Position numbers and translations under genes: made by a program
The notes under the pieces: generated by a model
Told to the model about the DNA's origin: nothing
The model's database searches: none
The model's input: the letters and a program-made list of their open reading frames with translations, nothing else
In this document: in pieces, positions 5,917 to 8,846 of the stretch
Numbering within the stretch: the stretch's first letter is position 1
Layout: the number at the start of each line of letters is the position of its first letter
Source of the DNA: DAOUAM01 sp034433305
GTDB taxonomy: Bacteria; Chloroflexota; Dehalococcoidia; Lucifugimonadales; DAOUAM01
NCBI GenBank assembly: GCA_034433305.1
Contig: DAOUAM010000068.1
Span: 1-8,846, forward strand
Length of the DNA stretch: 8,846 bases
Direction of reading: 5' to 3'

Positions 5917-6783
5917 ATGCGGATGGCTCTGATTGTAGAGTACGAAGGGACGGAGTACCACGGGTTCCAGTACCAGGCTAACGCACCCTCGGTGCAGGCG
6001 GAGCTGGAGAAGGCCATCTCCCGCCTGACTGGAGAGAAGACAAGAATAAAGGCGGCGGGCAGGACGGATGCGGGAGTGCATGCTCAGGGGCAGGTGGTCG
6101 CCTTCGACACCATGGCGGGCCACGACCCTGGCACCTTCGTCAAGGCCCTGAATTTCTACCTGCCAGAAGATATAGCGGTCAGGGCAGCCTACCGGGTGGC
6201 TGATGATTTCGACCCCCGGCGCAGGGCCCTGAGCCGAAGGTACAGGTACACGGTCCTTAACAGCGCGATACCCTCCCCGCTGCTCAGGCGGACCACCTGC
6301 CTGGTCAGGGAGCCTCTGAGAGTGGGGAGAATGAGGATGGCGGCGCGGCTTTTCCTGGGAAGCCACGATTTTCGGGCCTTCTCGGGGCCGCTGGATGGTC
6401 GCAGGACCAGCACGGTCCGCCAGGTCTATGACGTGACGGTGCGTACGCGTGGAGAGCTGGTGACGTGTGAGGTGGAAGGCAACGCCTTCCTGCCTCAGCA
6501 GGTCCGGCGGATGGTGGGTGCCCTGGTGGACCTGGGCCGAGGCCGTCTTTCTCTGGATGACCTGAAGGCAATGATTGACGGAGGAAAGGTGGGTGTGGCG
6601 GCGGGTGCGCTGCCTCCCCAGGGGCTATGTCTCCTGAAGGTGACCTACCCCGACTTTCCTCCAGAGGTTGGTGAGCTAGATGACAACCAGTACCAAGTCC
6701 AGCCAGGCACGCGGGCCTGGCGCGAAGCCAGTGTGGCACCTCGTCAATGCCGAGGGCAAGACCCTGGGCCGGCTGTCCTCTGA
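5917..6783 (+). CDS. truA: tRNA pseudouridine(38-40) synthase TruA
   Basis: TruA isomerises uridines 38-40 in the anticodon stem of many tRNAs. The 288-aa protein opens with MRMALIVEYEGTEYHGFQYQ. The catalytic aspartate is D51 in AAGRTDAGVHAQ. Further family blocks are ALNFYLPEDI, RRYRYTV, SHDFRAFSG, NAFLPQQVRRMVGALVD and LPPQGLCLLKVTYPDFP. I chose ATG 5917; ATG 5923 is nearly as good, and the upstream TTG 5872 adds residues without family character. The ribosome-binding signal is weak (GGGG 5904-5907). The last 34 codons (from 6680) overlap the start of rplM in another frame. The tail after YPDFP is not family-like, so the reading may be correct with a passive extension, or the 3' end may carry a frameshift. 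Confidence 0.95.
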   Translation: MRMALIVEYEGTEYHGFQYQANAPSVQAELEKAISRLTGEKTRIKAAGRTDAGVHAQGQVVAFDTMAGHDPGTFVKALNFYLPEDIAVRAAYRVADDFDPRRRALSRRYRYTVLNSAIPSPLLRRTTCLVREPLRVGRMRMAARLFLGSHDFRAFSGPLDGRRTSTVRQVYDVTVRTRGELVTCEVEGNAFLPQQVRRMVGALVDLGRGRLSLDDLKAMIDGGKVGVAAGALPPQGLCLLKVTYPDFPPEVGELDDNQYQVQPGTRAWREASVAPRQCRGQDPGPAVL

Positions 6784-7129
6784 GATAGCCGTCCTGCTCC
6801 AGGGCAAGCACAAGCCCGAATACACGCGCCATCTCAACGTTGGCGATTTCGTGGTGGTGGTCAATGCCGAAAAGGTGCGCGTGACCGGCAACAAGCTGCA
6901 GGACAAGGTCTATACCCGCTACAGCGGCTACCATGGCGGTCTCAAGAGGGAGACGCTGGCCCGCGTCCTGGGCCGGGTCCCGGAGCGTGCCATCAGACAT
7001 GCCGTTTGGGGGATGCTGCCCAAGAACTCCCTGGGGCGACGTATGCTGTCCCGGCTGAAGATTTACACTGGCGACTCGCATCCTCATCAAGCCCAGGTCC
7101 GTGGCAGCCAGCAGACACAGGAGGCCTAG
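6680..7129 (+). CDS. rplM: Ribosomal protein L13 (uL13)
   Basis: L13 is an early-assembly protein of the 50S subunit. The 149-aa protein has VWHLVNAEGKTLGRLSSEIA, LLQGKHKPEYTRHLNVGDFV, VVVNAEKVRVTGNKLQDKVY, then YSGYHGGLKRETL, and the C-terminal MLPKNSLGRRMLSRLKIYTG plus DSHPHQAQ. The N-terminus before VWHLV (MTTSTKSSQARGPGAKP) diverges from the common MKTY-type start. GGTGA (6670-6674) sits 5 nt before ATG 6680, and an in-frame TAG (6677-6679) touches the ATG, so the start cannot lie upstream. The gene begins inside the 3' part of truA (104-nt overlap), and its stop abuts rpsI. Confidence 0.97.
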   Translation: MTTSTKSSQARGPGAKPVWHLVNAEGKTLGRLSSEIAVLLQGKHKPEYTRHLNVGDFVVVVNAEKVRVTGNKLQDKVYTRYSGYHGGLKRETLARVLGRVPERAIRHAVWGMLPKNSLGRRMLSRLKIYTGDSHPHQAQVRGSQQTQEA

Positions 7130-7531
7130 TTGAACCAGCAGCAGTCACACTACTACTATGGCACTGGCAGGCGCAAGTCGTCGGTTGCCAGGGTCAAGCT
7201 CTATATGGAGAAAGGCCCCATACTGGTCAATGGCAAGCCCATGGAGGAAGCCTTCCCCTGGGACTCGTGGCAGCGGACCGTGCTGGAGCCTTTCAAGGTC
7301 ACAGAAAGCCTGGGCCAGTTCAGAGTCGTTGCCAAGGTGACCGGCGGAGGCATCGTGAGCCAGACCGGAGCGCTGAGGCACGGCATCGCTCGGGCGCTGA
7401 CGGTCGCCGATCCCAACTTGCGGCAGGCCCTGAAGAAGGCCGGCCTGCTGACCCGCGACCCCAGGGCAAAGGAAAGCAAGAAGTACGGCCTCAGGCGCGC
7501 CCGCAAGGCCAAGCAGTACACCAAGCGCTAG
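7130..7531 (+). CDS. rpsI: Ribosomal protein S9 (uS9)
   Basis: S9 is in the head of the 30S subunit, and its C-terminal tail reaches the P-site tRNA anticodon. The 133-aa protein shows YYYGTGRRKSSVARVKLYM, then GGGIVSQTGALRHGIARAL, and the canonical end KYGLRRARKAKQYTKR. The start is TTG, placed with no gap after the rplM stop TAG (7127-7129). AGGAGG (7119-7124) stands 5 nt upstream and no ATG is available in frame, so the TTG is well supported. The rplM-rpsI pairing is near-universal in bacteria and implies coupled translation. The terminator-like hairpin at 7557-7584 follows. Confidence 0.97.
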   Translation: MNQQQSHYYYGTGRRKSSVARVKLYMEKGPILVNGKPMEEAFPWDSWQRTVLEPFKVTESLGQFRVVAKVTGGGIVSQTGALRHGIARALTVADPNLRQALKKAGLLTRDPRAKESKKYGLRRARKAKQYTKR

Positions 7532-7556
7532 ACAGGCAGTCTGCCCATTCCTGGAC

Positions 7557-7584
7557 GCGCCCCTCGTGAGTTGGAGGGGCGTTT
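7557..7584 (+). terminator. Intrinsic terminator-like hairpin after rpsI
   Basis: CGCCCCTC (7558-7565) and GAGGGGCG (7574-7581) form a perfect 8-bp stem, with a G-T wobble outside it and an 8-nt loop (GTGAGTTG). TTT then CC follow directly. The GC-rich stem right after the last ribosomal gene fits the end of the operon. The T-run is only three bases, so termination may be partial and some transcripts may read into the downstream regulator. Confidence 0.7.
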
Positions 7585-7615
7585 CCATATCAGGCCCGGA
7601 GCAAGCAGGAAAGCG

Positions 7616-8374
7616 ATGGCACCTCCTTCCTCAAGGTCTCGAAAGGCTGTCAGTGCCGAGCGCCGCCTCTCCATGGCGACGGAGAACTACCTGCTTTCCA
7701 TCCTTCAGCTTGAGGAGCAGGGGCTGAGGGTCACGCTTACCCAGCTTGCAGAGCAGCTCAGGCGCCTGCCGGTGGGCGAAGGTCTGGGCACCTCCCTGTC
7801 CTCGGTGGCCGGCATGGTGCGGCGCATGGCCAGGGAGGGCCTCATCGAAATAGCCCCTAACAAGGACGTGGTGCTCACCCCGCGCGGGCGCAAGTCCGCC
7901 GAGGACATGGTGAGGCGTCACCGACTGGCCGAGCGCATGGTTGTTGACCTGCTGGGGCTGGAGCTTCACAAGGCCCACGTGGAAGCCCACCGGCTGGAGC
8001 ACGCCATATCTCCGGAGCTGGAGGAGAAGATCGCGGCCCGCCTGGGAAATCCCACTACCTGCCCCTTTGGCCACCCCATTCCTGGCAGTGGCTACGTGCC
8101 CAGCAAGCACGCCATTCGCCTTGACAGGGCGGCGGAAGGCCAGGAAATGGTGATAGACCGCATCCCGGAAGATGACCAGTCCCTGCTCAAATACTTCGTC
8201 ACCAACGGCCTTATCCCCGGCCAGCGCGTTGTGGTGAAGGAGGCGGCGGTGTCCAGGGGTGTTATCACCCTGCTCTGCGAGGACAGAGAGGTCGTCTTCA
8301 GCTATGGCGTGGCCGGCCGGATATGGGGCAGGCCACCCTCCGAGCCAGGCCCATCCCGGCCACAGGCCCGGTAG
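7616..8374 (+). CDS. DtxR/IdeR-family metal-dependent transcriptional regulator
   Basis: DtxR-family proteins bind Fe(II) or Mn(II) and then operator DNA, usually to repress metal uptake. The 252-aa protein has an N-terminal winged HTH (about 21-92), a dimerisation/metal domain (about 93-160: RHRLAERMVVDLLGLELHKA, then NPTTCPFGHPIPG), and a C-terminal SH3/FeoA-like domain (about 170-238). Aligned by eye to DtxR, the ancillary site is complete: H102, E106, H121, E185 and Q188. In the primary site E128 and H129 are kept, but DtxR Met10 is N24 and Cys102 is H125. The HTH carries about nine extra residues (near 49-59). I chose ATG 7616 because AGGAAAG (7607-7613) precedes it. ATG 7673 would start at the conserved core but has no Shine-Dalgarno. 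Targets and metal are unknown. Confidence 0.92.
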   Translation: MAPPSSRSRKAVSAERRLSMATENYLLSILQLEEQGLRVTLTQLAEQLRRLPVGEGLGTSLSSVAGMVRRMAREGLIEIAPNKDVVLTPRGRKSAEDMVRRHRLAERMVVDLLGLELHKAHVEAHRLEHAISPELEEKIAARLGNPTTCPFGHPIPGSGYVPSKHAIRLDRAAEGQEMVIDRIPEDDQSLLKYFVTNGLIPGQRVVVKEAAVSRGVITLLCEDREVVFSYGVAGRIWGRPPSEPGPSRPQAR

Positions 8375-8422
8375 CGCCGTCCCTCTCTTGTACCGGCCCT
8401 GCCTGAAAGTAGCGGTCAAGTC

Positions 8423-8465
8423 CTTTCTCCTGTCAAGGGCCGCCACTGGACACTTTCCCCTGTCA
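8423..8465. repeat. Imperfect 13-bp direct repeats, 30-bp period; possible IS end remnant
   Basis: CTTTCTCCTGTCA (8423-8435) and CTTTCCCCTGTCA (8453-8465) differ at one base and lie 30 bp apart. GTCAAG also repeats at 8415-8420 and 8432-8437. Repeated short motifs of this kind occur at the ends of IS21-type elements, where the transposase binds several sites. No transposase, partner end or target duplication is visible in the window, so this is only a suggestion. Confidence 0.35.
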
Positions 8466-8529
8466 GCCCATCAACGGAGACTCACGCCTCTCTCAATCAG
8501 GCCCGGCATAGCAACTCTCCGCCTGTGGT

Positions 8530-8548
8530 GCCGCAAGACTGATGCGGC
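8530..8548. other. Short stem-loop downstream of the dtxR-like gene
   Basis: GCCGCA (8530-8535) and TGCGGC (8543-8548) form a perfect 6-bp stem with a 7-nt loop (AGACTGA). It lies about 155 nt after the regulator's stop and is followed by a pyrimidine-rich stretch (GGCCCCTTATTCT) rather than a clean T-run. A weak terminator is possible but not well supported. Confidence 0.3.
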
Positions 8549-8667
8549 GGCCCCTTATTCTCCTGCACCTGAGTGCTGGTACGTACATGGCCTGCGGGCT
8601 GCCACCTGCTAAACGGTAGGTGCAGAGCTACAAGTCACGTATCCCCTGCGGTGGCCAGCACACTGTG

Positions 8668-8700
8668 GGATGCACTCAGGTATGCATCCATGCCTGGAGT
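8668..8700. other. Two mutually exclusive hairpins
   Basis: GGATGCA (8668-8674) pairs perfectly with TGCATCC (8683-8689) around an 8-nt loop. The overlapping sequence 8674-8683 can instead pair with 8690-8700 (ACTCAGGTAT with ATGCCTGGAGT). That gives 10 bp with one wobble and one bulged G around a 6-nt loop. Only one can form at a time. Such alternatives occur in attenuators and riboswitches, but no known class is recognised here. Confidence 0.35.
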
Positions 8701-8846
8701 CGGCTGCACCCTATGCTGTCCGATAAAACCTCATGTTGGGTAAGGAGGTGTATCGCAGCCCGGCAGGGGGAGTTGATAAGCGTTGGGGAAGCAGTCTCCC
8801 TCCTCCAGGTGGACCAAGGCCGACTGGATTCGTGTCAACAGCACAG

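Larger units (their letters stand above)
8375..8846. other. 472-nt region without a convincing gene
   Basis: No open frame on either strand here resembles a known protein. It contains a pair of direct repeats (8423-8465), several hairpins (8530-8548, 8668-8700), three copies of CTGCACC or its complement (8563, 8619, 8704), and a strong AAGGAGGTG Shine-Dalgarno-like stretch (8742-8750). No ATG, GTG or TTG lies at a usual distance after that stretch. I see no tRNA, rRNA, tmRNA or RNase P signature. It may be decayed mobile DNA, the leader of a gene beyond the window, or a structured RNA. Confidence 0.6.

Noticed and set aside
4816..6366. 516-aa open frame on the minus strand
   Set aside because: It lies opposite rpoA, rplQ and truA, all clearly identified, and has low-complexity His/Gln/Arg-rich composition typical of shadows in GC-rich DNA.
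7532..7615. Separate promoter for the dtxR-like gene
   Set aside because: TATCAG (7588-7593) is a weak -10 match, and no -35 lies at usable spacing; the terminator hairpin occupies the position.
8259..8612. 117-aa plus-strand frame across the end of the dtxR-like gene
   Set aside because: It starts inside the regulator in another frame, has no Shine-Dalgarno, and its sequence resembles no known protein.
8748..8846. Possible GTG-started frame running off the window end
   Set aside because: The GTG lies inside the Shine-Dalgarno-like AAGGAGGTG, so it lacks its own binding site. The residues (VYRSPAGGVDKRWGSS and on) look noncoding.
8375..8846. tRNA, tmRNA, RNase P or SRP RNA in the gene-free end
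   Set aside because: None of the conserved core sequences of these RNAs was seen on the plus strand, and no T-arm-like GGTTCGA motif is present.
1..8846. CRISPR array or phage/defence system
   Set aside because: No regularly spaced repeats and no cas, nuclease, toxin or phage genes; the content is core translation genes plus one regulator and one membrane protein.

Overview
The window holds the distal part of a bacterial ribosomal-protein (spc/alpha) cluster, with every recognisable gene on the + strand. In order: adk (5' end cut off by the window edge), map, infA, rpmJ, rpsM, rpsK, an unexpected polytopic membrane protein, rpsD, rpoA, rplQ, truA, rplM and rpsI. A hairpin terminator follows rpsI, then a DtxR/IdeR-type metal-dependent regulator, and the last 472 bases have no convincing gene.

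The DNA is GC-rich, with GTG and TTG as well as ATG starts and mostly clear Shine-Dalgarno sequences. The order adk-map-infA-rpmJ-rpsM-rpsK-rpsD-rpoA-rplQ-truA-rplM-rpsI fits Gram-positive-type clusters and Chloroflexota. No ecf transporter genes lie between rplQ and truA, unlike Bacillota. S4 and L36 are both zinc-binding (C+) forms. I lean towards Chloroflexota (Dehalococcoidia-like), but this is inference from order and protein style, not from a search.

Layout: (1) 1-756, the end of adk and a spacer carrying a perfect TATAAT -10 box, which suggests transcription restarts at map. (2) 757-2870, map (N-terminal Met removal), infA, rpmJ, rpsM and rpsK, with a strongly structured GC-rich spacer between map and infA. 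(3) 2898-3707, a six-helix membrane protein of unknown function inside the ribosomal operon. (4) 3748-7531, rpsD, rpoA, rplQ, truA, rplM and rpsI, tightly packed, with truA running 104 nt out of frame into rplM. (5) 7557-7584, a terminator. (6) 7616-8374, a DtxR-like regulator with an altered primary metal site and an enlarged HTH. (7) 8375-8846, noncoding, with direct repeats that may be an IS end and several alternative hairpins.

Together the core genes make ribosome components, the RNA polymerase alpha subunit, and translation or RNA maturation factors. I found no clear new multi-gene system. The most unusual items are the membrane gene inside the alpha operon, the truA/rplM overlap, the regulator's changed ligand set, and structured noncoding stretches.
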